Shown piece after piece: positions 54,726 through 63,166 of a stretch of 64,000 nucleotides of DNA. The DNA comes from Flavobacterium fluviale (GTDB taxonomy: Bacteria; Bacteroidota; Bacteroidia; Flavobacteriales; Flavobacteriaceae). The first letter of the stretch is position 1; every line of letters starts with the position of its first letter. A program made the translations under genes and the position numbers. The notes beneath the pieces are model-generated. The model worked only from the letters and a program-made list of their open reading frames with translations. It was not told the origin of the DNA and searched no databases. Location: contig NZ_CP030261.1 of the NCBI RefSeq assembly GCF_003312915.1, positions 4,092,001-4,156,000 on the forward strand. The letters run 5' to 3'.

Positions 54726-54758
54726 GGGACAAAAGAGCTTATCTTTTGTCCCTTTTTT
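54726..54758 (+). terminator. terminator after SnoaL-like gene
   Basis: GGGACAAAAG and CTTTTGTCCC form a 10-bp stem with a 7-nt loop, followed by six Ts. Confidence 0.85.
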
Positions 54759-54904
54759 GCAAAAACACCTCCTGTGTCATTCATCAGATAGGAAATCAAT
54801 TCCTGTATCGTTCCTGATAATAAAAAAACTCTTACCTCAAATTCCTTCCCTGCCATTACAACCAAACACCTGCTTATGAATTATCATTGCCCCTTATCTG
54901 TCTT

Positions 54905-55222
54905 ATGAAAACAATCTTAAAAAAGTCCCTAGCTGCTGTATCCAAAGGGAACCCTTTAAAAAAAAAGCATTATCTGCTGCTGCTCGTATGCACTTTTAGT
55001 AAAACACAAGCCCAGGCAACTGATGGATTGGATAAAAAAATCCGGACTGCCATTGCCGCACGATTTCCCCAGCGCAGAAATTTTGATTTTCAGTTTGAGC
55101 AGTTCTCCACCGCCAATTATAAATCAGAGCTGTTTGATAATGACTTCGAAAGAGGAACTGTGAGCAGTCAGCGGCGTCTGAAACTTGCCGTGAGCCTGCC
55201 AATAATCAAAGGCAAAAACTAG
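54905..55222 (+). pseudogene. truncated exported protein (N-terminal fragment of an outer-membrane protein)
   Basis: 105 codons starting MKTILKKSLAAVS. A Lys-rich N-terminus and a hydrophobic stretch HYLLLLVCTFSKTQAQA look like a signal peptide; the mature part FDFQFEQFSTANYKSELFDNDFERG then RLKLAVSLPIIKGKN resembles the start of a bacteroidal beta-barrel protein of the DUF6268 type but stops there with TAG. It probably lost its C-terminal barrel when the next fragment was joined at about 55222. Confidence 0.55.
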
Positions 55223-55241
55223 AACCTGTAGGGCAGCGGAC

Positions 55242-55319
55242 GCTTTTGACGATCCTACGCATTTTGGTCACTTCTTTAAGAAACAAACTGGACCTCCCCC
55301 ATTAGCAGATCGAATATAA
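55242..55319 (+). pseudogene. C-terminal remnant of an AraC-family regulator
   Basis: The 25 codons from 55242 read AFDDPTHFGHFFKKQTGPPP then LADRI and a stop; this is the typical last part of an AraC DNA-binding domain (gF-D-P-H-F-FKK-G-P). No upstream part exists, so it is a scar joined directly after a truncated membrane protein gene. Confidence 0.8.
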
Positions 55320-55528
55320 ATTATTCTGGAAATAGATAATAGTGTAAGTAATCTTTGCATGGAATTGAGATCTTTTGCTACCTGAAATTAAGACCGTCTA
55401 AAGATTCCTAGTTTATATTTGTGGCAGGATCGTGGCACTTGGCATTTTGGAAAATTAAAAACTTAGCAAAATCAACATCTAACAAGCTTAGGTTCGAAAC
55501 TGTATTACGATAAGAAATTTCCCAGCGG
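55320..55528. other. remnant of integration site
   Basis: 209 bp with TGGCAGGATCGTGGCA (~55422-55437), similar to TGGCAGAATAGTGGCA at ~62649-62664 beyond the right attachment site, and AAGCTTAGGTTCGAAAC (55484-55500), similar to 47261-47277. Such words occur near tyrosine integrase genes and their att sites; the reading is an inference. Confidence 0.45.
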
Positions 55529-55975
55529 TTATTCACTCTTTGTTCCAAACAGTGTCTTTCTAAACAATGCAAATCCATTTGTTATCCTGTGCTTTTTTGT
55601 AACGATGGGAATACTTAAAATGATTAATAAGGAAATGCATGCAGAGGTACCCAGCGCTCCTCCAAAGCCATGAAAAAAACGGCTTGTATTGAGAAAGATG
55701 ATACAGAAAATCACGCCTGCAGCTCCGATAGTACAATAATTTGAAATCAATCGGCTGGAAACCATCCCGATGAAAGATGAACCGATAAATACCAAAGGTA
55801 TATTCTGGAGCAAATAGGGTGCAAGATTCAGAACATTTGAACGTATAACCAGTGTCACAGCAAATGACAGCAGTGCCGATGCACGAACAGGCCCCTGTCT
55901 TATGCCTTCATTTACATAGAATGTAATGACCGCACCGCTGAAACCTATTAAAATTAGTATGAATTCATTAAGCAT
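55529..55975 (-). CDS. small polytopic membrane protein, partner 2
   Basis: 148 residues and about four membrane helices. It shares a pattern with the upstream gene product: RQGPVRASALLSFAVT, VFIGSSFIGMVSSRLI and FFHGFGGALGTSA, aligned with ELGPVMSASAIGA, IYCGAFIGMSSTRVA and LFSGVGGKLGTLA. The two genes overlap by 8 bp. The pair probably makes one heterodimeric membrane complex. I do not recognise the family. Confidence 0.75.
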   Translation of the reverse strand: MLNEFILILIGFSGAVITFYVNEGIRQGPVRASALLSFAVTLVIRSNVLNLAPYLLQNIPLVFIGSSFIGMVSSRLISNYCTIGAAGVIFCIIFLNTSRFFHGFGGALGTSACISLLIILSIPIVTKKHRITNGFALFRKTLFGTKSE

Positions 55976-56564
55976 AACATGAAATAAGGTAATAAATAAA
56001 TGAAGTGATTACAACACCTGTGAATGCCAAGGTACCAAGCTTCCCACCGACTCCCGAAAAAAGGCTTTTAGAAACCAGGATCAGTACAGCGGTAAAAAAA
56101 CTTGCTGCAAGAATAAAAAAGATATCCGGTGCCACGCGAGTGCTTGACATTCCAATGAATGCACCGCAGTATATAACTGCCGGCACCTGTTTTAGATAAT
56201 GTGACTGCCTTTTAATTTCAGGAATGAAAGACCCCGCTGCCCCAATTGCAGATGCTGACATTACAGGACCCAATTCCAAATAATGATTTAGATAAAATGA
56301 AGACACTGCACCTGCAGGAATCCACAAAACAACCAGTATATGTTCGTACTGGTGATCATAATGATGGATCTGTCCCCTCAGATAGGCCACCAGGATCAAG
56401 GGACAGATAACCATGAAAGAAATTGATATCCAGAGCGATTGTTCATTCTCCTTAAAGATAGCGAACAAAAAAATGAACTGAATAATCAAAAGAAAAAGAA
56501 TGCATGCCTTTCTGATAAATATTCTCTTTTTGGAGCGCTGCATATCCTCCGTTAGTCCCCCCAT
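55968..56564 (-). CDS. small polytopic membrane protein, partner 1
   Basis: 198 residues (or 191 from a second start at 56543), about six membrane helices. Contains the same motifs as its partner: GPVMSASAIGA, GAFIGMSSTRVAPD and SGVGGKLGTLAFTG. The first ~100 residues are unique and include HYDHQYEH between helices. No family recognised; overlap with the next gene indicates coupling. Confidence 0.75.
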   Translation of the reverse strand: MGGLTEDMQRSKKRIFIRKACILFLLIIQFIFLFAIFKENEQSLWISISFMVICPLILVAYLRGQIHHYDHQYEHILVVLWIPAGAVSSFYLNHYLELGPVMSASAIGAAGSFIPEIKRQSHYLKQVPAVIYCGAFIGMSSTRVAPDIFFILAASFFTAVLILVSKSLFSGVGGKLGTLAFTGVVITSFIYYLISCYA

Positions 56565-56668
56565 TAATAAAATTTGAAAGTTAAACAGTTATTTGTTGAT
56601 TTTGTCATTCCAAAACTTACCTAACAGCCAGTCTAAGTTGAAGAAATGACCAAAAATGGCAGGATAAT

Positions 56669-57196
56669 TTATTCTATCAGACTGCTGACTATCATTTTAG
56701 ACTTCTCTATCAATTCATTAGACTTGAACATCTGAGTTTCTATTATAGAACTTTCAAACAGCATGTATACATGATCCGATACACTATTATCTTTTATCAA
56801 ATCGGAAAAAAAATTGCGAAGGTCTTTCTTATGTTCCTGGATTACAGTAAGTATTTTGATATTGTCAACAGGAATTTCGGATAAAATATTCAAGAAGCTG
56901 CACCCCCTGAAATTCTCCTTAGAGTTCATATGAATTAAAAAATCAAATGATGACAATACCTTTGATTTTACACCTTTCTTGTCGTTTATAAAACTATTGA
57001 GCTCACCGAACCAGTATGTATGTCTTGCGTTTAAGAACGCAACACACAAATCCTCTTTGGATTTAAAATGCTGGTAGAAACTGGCCTTAGCTACTTTAGC
57101 TTCGGAAATAATCTGATTAATACCAGTCGAATTATAACCCTGATTAGCGAACAGACCAAAGGTTACATCCATAATTCTTTCTTTTGGAGATATCAT
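56669..57196 (-). CDS. TetR-family transcriptional regulator
   Basis: 175 residues from ATG at 57196; the longer frame adds 51 doubtful residues. Helix-turn-helix DVTFGLFANQGYNSTGINQIISEAKVAKASFYQHFKSKEDL is typical of TetR proteins; the rest is a ligand-binding helical domain. A GACAAAC/GTCTGTC-type palindrome lies just upstream (57239-57256) and a closely similar one at 58623-58639. Confidence 0.9.
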   Translation of the reverse strand: MISPKERIMDVTFGLFANQGYNSTGINQIISEAKVAKASFYQHFKSKEDLCVAFLNARHTYWFGELNSFINDKKGVKSKVLSSFDFLIHMNSKENFRGCSFLNILSEIPVDNIKILTVIQEHKKDLRNFFSDLIKDNSVSDHVYMLFESSIIETQMFKSNELIEKSKMIVSSLIE

Positions 57197-57238
57197 AAGC
57201 TGATTTATTTTAAACAAATATACAACTAATTTTAACAC

Positions 57239-57256
57239 ATACAAACTTGTCTGTCT
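57239..57256. promoter_or_regulatory. TetR operator
   Basis: ACAAACTTGTCTGTC beginning near 57241 is almost the same as the site at 58623-58639 (GACAAACTTGTCTGTC). The repeat occurs once upstream of the TetR gene itself and once upstream of the NTF2-like gene at 58109-58522, so autoregulation plus control of the target is inferred. Confidence 0.65.
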
Positions 57257-57391
57257 ATTTATTACCGTATGGTCTGGTGATTTTATTGATTGAAATCCTG
57301 CTGAAAAAAGTCCTTCATTCAGCATAGCAAAAAACATCTCCAGCTGCAATAAAAAAAACCCCGCTTATCCTGCGTACACTAAAGATTATAG

Positions 57392-57961
57392 TTATTTCAG
57401 CTTACGCTGTTCTTCTGTGATTGACAGATCATTGATGCTGGCATACCTCTTGGCCATCAGCCCATTCTCATCAAATTCCCAATTTTCATTGCCGTAAGCC
57501 CTAAACCAATTGCCTTTCTCATCCATATATTCGTATTCGAATCTTACAGCGATACGGTTGTCTGTATGAGCCCAGTATTCCTTTTTCAGCTTATAATTTC
57601 GCTCTTTTTTCCATTTACCTGCAAGAAAGTTTACAATTTCCTCTCTCCCGTTGACAAATTTATCCCTGTTTCTCCACTCGCTGTCAATCGTATATGCTTT
57701 AGAGATTTTTTCAGGATCCTGTGAATTCCAAGCATCCTCAGCAAGCTGCACTTTCTGTAGTGCCGTTTCCAAGGTAAAGGGCGGCAGCGGGTATTTTTTC
57801 TCCACTTTTAAATTTTGTTTTTCTACAGGAGCATCCGCTTGAACTGTTGATTCTGCTGAAGGACCTGGCGTAATCACTTTGCGGGTCAAGCTATTTTGTG
57901 CGCTTAACACCCCTGCCGTCAAAACTCCAACTGTTAAAATAAGCTGTCTAAATATTTTCAT
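57392..57961 (-). CDS. exported DUF1348/NTF2-like protein
   Basis: 189 residues. A signal peptide ([20 protein letters not shown], cleavage near AQN) precedes a ~35-residue linker and a DUF1348 domain ([79 protein letters not shown]). The domain is nearly the same as in the neighbouring 137-residue protein without signal peptide, so this is a duplicate that gained a secretion signal. Function unknown. Confidence 0.85.
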   Translation of the reverse strand: MKIFRQLILTVGVLTAGVLSAQNSLTRKVITPGPSAESTVQADAPVEKQNLKVEKKYPLPPFTLETALQKVQLAEDAWNSQDPEKISKAYTIDSEWRNRDKFVNGREEIVNFLAGKWKKERNYKLKKEYWAHTDNRIAVRFEYEYMDEKGNWFRAYGNENWEFDENGLMAKRYASINDLSITEEQRKLK

Positions 57962-58108
57962 AACTTGTTTTCTTTAAATTTTTAATTCTTTTCTCTTACT
58001 GCCTATAAATAAACCCCAGCGTTTTTTTGCTGTTCAGCATATTTAAAAGTGGAATTAGCAGACGCAGTAAATCCCAATAACTAATTCCACTTTCCAAGTA
58101 TATTTCAA

Positions 58109-58522
58109 TTACTTAAACTTTCTGTCTTCTTCCTTGATCGCTAAATCGTTGATGCAGGCATATCTTTTTGCCATCAAGCCATTCTCGTCAAATTCCCAGT
58201 TTTCATTTCCGTATGCTCTGAACCAATTGCCTTCTGAATTCATAAACTCATATTCAAATCTTACTGCGATACGGTTATCGGTATGAGCCCAATATTCCTT
58301 TTTAAGCGTGTAGTGAAGTTCTTTTGTCCATTTGTCGGCAAGAAATTCAACAATTTCGTCTCTCCCGTTTACAAACTTATCTCTATTTCTCCATTCGCTG
58401 TCGATAGTGTAAGCTTTAGAAATTTTTACAGGGTCTTGAGAATTCCATGCATCTTCTGCAAATTGGATTTTCTGTAGTGCTGATTCAAATGTAAACGGCG
58501 GTAGTGGATGTTTCTGTTCCAT
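58109..58522 (-). CDS. cytosolic DUF1348/NTF2-like protein
   Basis: 137 residues, no signal peptide; starts [18 protein letters not shown]. The domain is about 85% like the exported copy at 57392-57961 by eye. DUF1348 proteins are of unknown function and belong to the NTF2 fold, often near oxidoreductases. A TetR-type palindrome is ~100 bp upstream. Confidence 0.87.
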   Translation of the reverse strand: MEQKHPLPPFTFESALQKIQFAEDAWNSQDPVKISKAYTIDSEWRNRDKFVNGRDEIVEFLADKWTKELHYTLKKEYWAHTDNRIAVRFEYEFMNSEGNWFRAYGNENWEFDENGLMAKRYACINDLAIKEEDRKFK

Positions 58523-59123
58523 GATTTTAATAAATTAAATGTTATTATTTTTTGAGTCCTTTATTTCGATTAATACATTTTGTGTTATTCGACAGGACAA
58601 ACTTATAACAAAAAAACAATATAGACAAACTTGTCTGTCTGTTTTTTTTTTAATTGAAATTAAATTCACTTCAAATGTTTCAATTATTTGAATCAAACAA
58701 TTGACAATCATATACTTATTGTATTCAAAATTTTAAACTCAATACAACTACAAAACAGAAATTCATTTCTCTTTTATAAATTTACTCACATAAGTAGTGG
58801 TTTAAACCTGCTTAGTTCTTCTAATTCATTGAACAAAATGCTCTCAAAGTCATCAAAAATTTTAGGATAAACGTGGAAGATTGTCAGCAATAAAATCATT
58901 GTACATTTATCTTATCATGTAAAGTGCAAATACATAGCAGTGCCTGACGCTTACTATTTCCAGCCCGACTCTTGGAATGCCGGCAGGGAATTAAATTATT
59001 TTCTATATTTGAAAAAGTCAGTAGTTAAAAAAAACAAAGGTTTAAAGGAATTACTAAGTTGAAGCACTACTAAATACGAAAGCTGAAAATATAACGAGCA
59101 AAAAAAGATTTATATCATTAAGG
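58523..59123. other. intergenic region
   Basis: 601 bp. Holds the TetR site AGACAAACTTGTCT (58623-58636, a perfect palindrome of 6-bp arms around AC) near its left end. A reading frame at 58688-58870 has no credible features. Otherwise nothing seen. Confidence 0.5.
58620..58640. promoter_or_regulatory. TetR operator upstream of DUF1348 gene
   Basis: AGACAAACTTGTCT, arms AGACAA/TTGTCT, extended to GTCTGTCTG on the right. Matches the site at 57239-57256. Confidence 0.7.
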
Positions 59124-59984
59124 ATGGAAAATAATAAACTTGTATTTGAATCAAAATACAAAAAGTTAGGCTGTAATACTTTTAACGATCAGGATTTGGA
59201 ATTAATTAATAATAATTTTTACCGTCCGTTCATTAAAGTTTTGTTAGTGCCTGCCCATTACATTATCAGTGTCGATTTTAAAATATACGATTTGGATAAA
59301 CCGGCTGTATTTTTTGTAAACAGCAATCAGTTCCTTACCATAGTTAAAGCCACAAATACACCTGCTCACTTAATCTTTTATAATAGGGATTTTTATTGTG
59401 TTCAGATCCATGACTCTGAAGTTGCCTGTGATGGATTATTGTTCAATAATCTTTTCGAAATTCCGAAAGTAGCTTTTGATGAATCAGAAACGGTAATTGT
59501 GCAGCAATTATTCTCTCAAATTAAAGAAGAGATTGAGCTGAAAGATTCTTCATCAGAAGAACTGATCCGCGTCTACTTAAAACAGGTCATTTTAAAGGCA
59601 ACAAGAGAATGGAAAAAACAAAATCTGGAAAATCACCAAATTATGCTTCAGACCTCAGAGCACGATTTTTTCAGAAACTTCAGCCGCCTGGTCGAAATTC
59701 ATTTTCGCGAAAAACATGCTGTTGCCGATTATGCTGACCTAATGAACCTGGCTCCTAAAACTTTATCCCATAAATTTAAAAAACTGAATCTGGAGAATCC
59801 AAACGAAATAATTAAAAACAGGATTATACTTGAAACCAAACGGCTTCTATATTATACAGATTTAAGCATTAAGGAAATCGCTTATCAGCTTGGATATGAA
59901 GATCCGGGTTATTTCAACAGAATGTTCGCGCAAAAGCTTGGAAATACACCAGCCAATTTCAGAAAAGAATTCAAAAAACAATAA
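59124..59984 (+). CDS. AraC-family transcriptional regulator
   Basis: 286 residues. The N-terminal ~170 residues resemble a cupin-type sensor; the C-terminal end has VADYADLMNLAPKTLSHKFKKLN and IKEIAYQLGYEDPGYFNRMFAQKLG, then TPANFRKEF. A distinct lineage from the two other island AraC genes. It sits 112 bp upstream of an exported hydrolase gene, which it may activate. Confidence 0.88.
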   Translation: MENNKLVFESKYKKLGCNTFNDQDLELINNNFYRPFIKVLLVPAHYIISVDFKIYDLDKPAVFFVNSNQFLTIVKATNTPAHLIFYNRDFYCVQIHDSEVACDGLLFNNLFEIPKVAFDESETVIVQQLFSQIKEEIELKDSSSEELIRVYLKQVILKATREWKKQNLENHQIMLQTSEHDFFRNFSRLVEIHFREKHAVADYADLMNLAPKTLSHKFKKLNLENPNEIIKNRIILETKRLLYYTDLSIKEIAYQLGYEDPGYFNRMFAQKLGNTPANFRKEFKKQ

Positions 59985-60055
59985 AATACACCTTTAAAGG
60001 AAAAAAGTACAATTTTAATCCACTTTTTAATCTATACAGAGCTATTGTTGCGACA

Positions 60056-60063
60056 TACCTTTG
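60056..60063 (+). promoter_or_regulatory. -7 promoter element of hydrolase gene
   Basis: TACCTTTG matches TAnnTTTG, 34 bp before the start codon at 60097. The -33 part is not evident, in keeping with activation by a regulator. Confidence 0.5.
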
Positions 60064-60096
60064 TCTCATCAAAAAATAGCAATTTAAATATAGATT

Positions 60097-61143
60097 ATGA
60101 AAAATTCATTCTTTAAAGGCATAGCCTTATCAGCACTAGCATTGATGCTTAACACGGCAGCAGCACAGCAAAAAACACCGGCAGCACAAGACCCCAACAT
60201 ATCAAAAGATATTCGTGCGTTTTTAAAAGTTTTAAACAGTGGTAATGGAAAACCGTTAGAACAAATGACTCCAGAAGAAGCAAGACTCGTTTTGGTAGGG
60301 GCTCAAAATTCTGTAACTTACGATTACTCCGATATCGAAGAAACTGAAAAAACAATTACACAGGACGGTTTAACAGTGAAACTGCATATTGTAAAACCTA
60401 AAGGCGCTAAAGACGGATTACCTGTTTTTATGTTTTTCCACGGAGGCGGATGGGTTTTGGGAGATTATCCAACCCACAGAAGATTGGTTAGAGATTTGGT
60501 TGTACACAGCGGTGCTGTGGCAGTTTTCCCTGATTACACCCCTGCTCCAGACGCCCGTTTTCCTATAGCTGTTAATCAAGCTTATGCCGCTACAAAATGG
60601 ACTGCTGCACATGGAAAAGAAATTGGTGTAGACGGCACTAGATTAGCGGTTGCTGGTAACAGCGTCGGCGGTAATATGGCTGCTGTGGTGGCTCTAATGG
60701 CAAAAGATAAAAAAGGTCCTAAATTACTACAGCAGGTGCTACTATGGCCGGTAACTGATGCAGATTTCAGCCGTCCGTCATATACTAAATTTGCTCAGGA
60801 AAGATTTCTTACGACTCCTTTGATGAAATGGATGTGGGATAACTATCTGCCTAAAAAAGAAGACCGTAAAAATAAATACGCTTCTCCTTTACAAGCTTCA
60901 CTTGAAGAGCTGCAAGGTCTTCCGCCAGCATTGGTACAAGTAGCAGAAAATGATATTTTATATGATGAGGGTTTAGCATATGCACGAAAATTAGATCAGG
61001 CAGGTGTTCCAACTACCATTACCGAATACAAAGGTTTTATCCACGATTACGGCTTATTGAATCCAATTGCTCACATTCCGGCAGTACAAGTTTCAATACA
61101 GCAGGCGGCAGTAGTTTTAAATAGTGCTTTGTTTGAAAACTAA
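60097..61143 (+). CDS. exported alpha/beta hydrolase (HSL-like esterase)
   Basis: 348 residues. Signal peptide MKNSFFKGIALSALALMLNT, cleavage near AAAQQ. HSL-family motifs: oxyanion hole FFHGGGWVLG and nucleophile elbow GNSVGGN (usual GDSAGG), then the catalytic Asp in ENDILYDEG and His in IHDYG. Cleaves short acyl esters in the periplasm or outside the cell. It follows an AraC gene and is closed by a clear terminator. Confidence 0.9.
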   Translation: MKNSFFKGIALSALALMLNTAAAQQKTPAAQDPNISKDIRAFLKVLNSGNGKPLEQMTPEEARLVLVGAQNSVTYDYSDIEETEKTITQDGLTVKLHIVKPKGAKDGLPVFMFFHGGGWVLGDYPTHRRLVRDLVVHSGAVAVFPDYTPAPDARFPIAVNQAYAATKWTAAHGKEIGVDGTRLAVAGNSVGGNMAAVVALMAKDKKGPKLLQQVLLWPVTDADFSRPSYTKFAQERFLTTPLMKWMWDNYLPKKEDRKNKYASPLQASLEELQGLPPALVQVAENDILYDEGLAYARKLDQAGVPTTITEYKGFIHDYGLLNPIAHIPAVQVSIQQAAVVLNSALFEN

Positions 61144-61163
61144 GGCAAAACTAAACTTAAACT

Positions 61164-61204
61164 AAATCCCTTTAATTGCGAAATCTTTTAAAGGGATTTT
61201 TTTT
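61164..61204 (+). terminator. terminator after hydrolase gene
   Basis: AAATCCCTTTAA (61164-61175) and TTAAAGGGATTT (61188-61199) form a 12-bp stem, followed by Ts. Confidence 0.85.
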
Positions 61205-61236
61205 GCAAAAAATCTATTAACAAGATCTCACAATAT

Positions 61237-61545
61237 TTGTTAAGCCGAAATGTACAAAAAGCTGACTTCAATTCTTACGGATCCCGCCGCGGTCATGATG
61301 AAATTATGGTTAGAGTAACTTTTGCCAACGTCCGTATTAAAAATGCTTTAGCAGATAAAGAAGGGGGCTATACCAAATATCTTCCAACAGGCGAAGAAAT
61401 GAGTATTTACGATGCTTCAAGAAAATACAAAACAGCTAACACTCCTTTAATTATCCTTGCGGGAAAAGAATACGGGAGCTGATCATCCAGAGACTGGGCG
61501 GCAAAAGACACATTTCTTTTGGGAGTAAAGCTGTGCTTGCTGAAA
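61237..61545 (+). pseudogene. fragment of aconitate hydratase
   Basis: FNSYGSRRGHDEIMVRVTFAN and RIKNALADKEGGYTKYLPTG, then SIYDASRKYK and LIILAGKEYGS, match the C-terminal part of aconitase (SYGSRRGN, the IRIKN segment, GGxTxYxPTGE, SIYDAAxKYK). A TGA follows and then SSRDWAAKDTFLLGVK and, after a frameshift, AVLAES, again as in aconitase (GSSRDWAAKG). Both ends of the gene are missing, so it is a decayed piece inside the island's right end. Confidence 0.85.
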
Positions 61546-61631
61546 GTGGAGTTGATACCTTTTTTGTAAGTAAAAACTAAGGCGGTTTTTACATTCAAGT
61601 TTTTTTAACCGAATCTTTTCCTATTTTAAAA

Positions 61632-61657
61632 ATTTTGGTGTAAATTTACACCAAAAT
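61632..61657. promoter_or_regulatory. operator of the ParD/ParE pair
   Basis: Perfect 26-bp palindrome with arms ATTTTGGTGTAAA and TTTACACCAAAAT, 14 bp before the antitoxin start codon. Fits autorepression by the antitoxin. Confidence 0.8.
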
Positions 61658-61670
61658 AATTTTTATTATT

Positions 61671-61916
61671 ATGACACGACAAAGTATATCATTAACTGCT
61701 CCTAATGAAGAATGGTTAAAAAAACAGGTAAATGCAGAAGAGTTTAGCAGTAAAAGTGAAGCCATTAACTATTTAATAAAAAAAGCACGTTCACAAGAAG
61801 AGTTCTATGACTTTGTAAGAGCTAAATTAGATAAGGGAGAAAAAAGTGGCTTTGTAAAAAAACAAACTAAAGAACAAATGTTAGCGGAGTTTAAAAAGGA
61901 TTTAGGGGATGTATAG
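61671..61916 (+). CDS. ParD-like antitoxin
   Basis: 81 residues. The N-terminal ribbon-helix-helix is QSISLTAPNEEWLKKQV, then EFSSKSEAINYLIKKA; the C-terminal half is helical and should wrap the toxin (EQMLAEFKKDL). It overlaps the toxin gene by 8 bp. First gene of the operon, with a palindromic operator upstream. Confidence 0.88.
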   Translation: MTRQSISLTAPNEEWLKKQVNAEEFSSKSEAINYLIKKARSQEEFYDFVRAKLDKGEKSGFVKKQTKEQMLAEFKKDLGDV

Positions 61917-62187
61917 CTATTATTTAAGTAGCGAAGCCAAAGAAGATTTAAAAAGAATTTATTACTATGGTGTCGGTAAGTTCGGAATGGATCAGGCCGA
62001 TCACTATTTCAATATGTTTTACGATTGTTTTGACAAAATAGAACAAAATCCATTATTATTTCCATCTGCCGACCACATCAAAAAAGGATATCGTTATTGT
62101 GTTTGCGGTGTCGATACTATTTACTACCGAATAAATGGAGATGAGCGAATAGAGATTATTACCATTATTGGGAGGCAAGACTTTTAG
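61909..62187 (+). CDS. ParE-like toxin (RelE/ParE superfamily)
   Basis: 92 residues. The RelE/ParE fold appears in YYLSSEAKEDLKRIYYYG, FNMFYDCFDKIEQNPLLFPSA, KKGYRYCVCGVDTIYYRINGDERIEIITIIGRQD. ParE toxins poison DNA gyrase; related RelE toxins cleave mRNA on the ribosome. Near the right end of the island, where it could stabilise it. Confidence 0.87.
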   Translation: MYSYYLSSEAKEDLKRIYYYGVGKFGMDQADHYFNMFYDCFDKIEQNPLLFPSADHIKKGYRYCVCGVDTIYYRINGDERIEIITIIGRQDF

Positions 62188-62445
62188 ATCTGGTGTTGTT
62201 ACCTTTTTACAACAAAAAGTTAAGGAATTTTTCAAAAGAGTTTCCATCTGAGAAGCATCTAAATTTAAATTTATCAATAATAAAAAATATTGATATCTTT
62301 ACAATCAAATTACACAGAATAATATCACTGAATATCAATTAGTTAAATATTAAAAAAGCGACTATTATAGTTCGGGTGAAGAATCGGTGCACTTAGGTTT
62401 AAGACATCATAAAAACGTAGCGTAGATGCGGGTTTGAGCGATATA
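62188..62445. other. right arm of genomic island
   Basis: Holds TGTTGTTACCTTTTTACAAC (~62193), similar to the GTTGATACCTTTTTT words at 44519 and 61547; and AGAATCGGTGCACTT (62380-62394), the same as 44497-44511. No gene. Confidence 0.6.
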
Positions 62446-62467
62446 GTTCGAATCCTGCTCTCCCCAC
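62446..62467 (+). other. right attachment site (attR)
   Basis: Identical to the last 22 nt of tRNA-Tyr (44323-44344), GTTCGAATCCTG to CTCCCCAC, but without the rest of a tRNA. Followed by a good terminator that may once have ended the tRNA transcript before integration. Confidence 0.8.
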
Positions 62468-62471
62468 AAAA

Positions 62472-62502
62472 AAAGTCCTAATGAAAATTAGGACTTTTTT
62501 TA
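62472..62502 (+). terminator. terminator beyond attR
   Basis: AAAGTCCTAAT (62472-62482) and ATTAGGACTTT (62487-62497) with a GAAA loop, then Ts. Four bases after attR, so it probably was the original tRNA-Tyr terminator. Confidence 0.85.
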
Positions 62503-62800
62503 TACACCAATTTTATTGCCTGCAAGAAATTATTTTTTGATTACCCTTTTTAAAAACTTATTAAACCTAGTTATTTGAAAATCCTACGAGTCGCAGGTTC
62601 TATCTTTTACATTGCTTTTAATTTTTTTAAGCCGCTCGAAATTTATATGGCAGAATAGTGGCAGTTTCAGATTGAAGATACTTTTTTTACCTCAAAAAGA
62701 TTAGACTATTTTAAATACGTTTCACCAGTCTAAGTTTTGTCATTGAATCATAACACACTCAAATATTTGAAAAAGAATACACTAAGTACAAAATACTTTT
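62503..62800. other. no gene seen
   Basis: About 300 bp. Contains TGGCAGAATAGTGGCA near 62649, a word also at 55422. Otherwise A/T-rich with no reading frame. Confidence 0.5.
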
Positions 62801-63094
62801 TTATAATGGATTCACCGCTTTATTTTTGTGAAGTTCCGAAACTAATTTTCGATTACTTTTATTAATCAAACTGCGCAATGTCTTTTTTTTCACTTCATAT
62901 TCCTGAATACATTTTCCAAGCTCACTGCATAATGATTGAAATCTGAAATACAGCGCATCAAGTTCCTCCATATTTTTTTTTGTGTTAGAATAGTCGGATT
63001 CTTCCAATTTACTTGTGGCATTATTCGAAACGCTTTCAAGTTTATCAAAAGCAGCAGCTAAAATTCGATATTCTCTGGAATCAATTCCTTGCAT
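62801..63094 (-). CDS. small coiled-coil protein, unknown
   Basis: 97 residues, mostly helical and charged (YRILAAAFDKLESVSNNATSK, TKKNMEELDALYFRFQSLCSELGKCIQEYEVKKK). No membrane segment or signal. Lies outside the island, downstream of the glycerophosphodiesterase gene on the same strand. No family recognised. Confidence 0.65.
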   Translation of the reverse strand: MQGIDSREYRILAAAFDKLESVSNNATSKLEESDYSNTKKNMEELDALYFRFQSLCSELGKCIQEYEVKKKTLRSLINKSNRKLVSELHKNKAVNPL

Positions 63095-63166
63095 AATTTA
63101 TTTTCTATTAAATAAAATTAAATCACCATTTCATTAGATTTAATTTGAAACTTGTTACGTTTTTTT

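Noticed and set aside
58688..58870. 60-codon reading frame
   Set aside because: No coherent composition, no start context and overlaps no conserved-looking segment; probably chance in A/T-rich DNA.
62446..62467. Second tRNA gene at the right border
   Set aside because: Only the last 22 nt of tRNA-Tyr are present; no anticodon or D-arm can be formed upstream.
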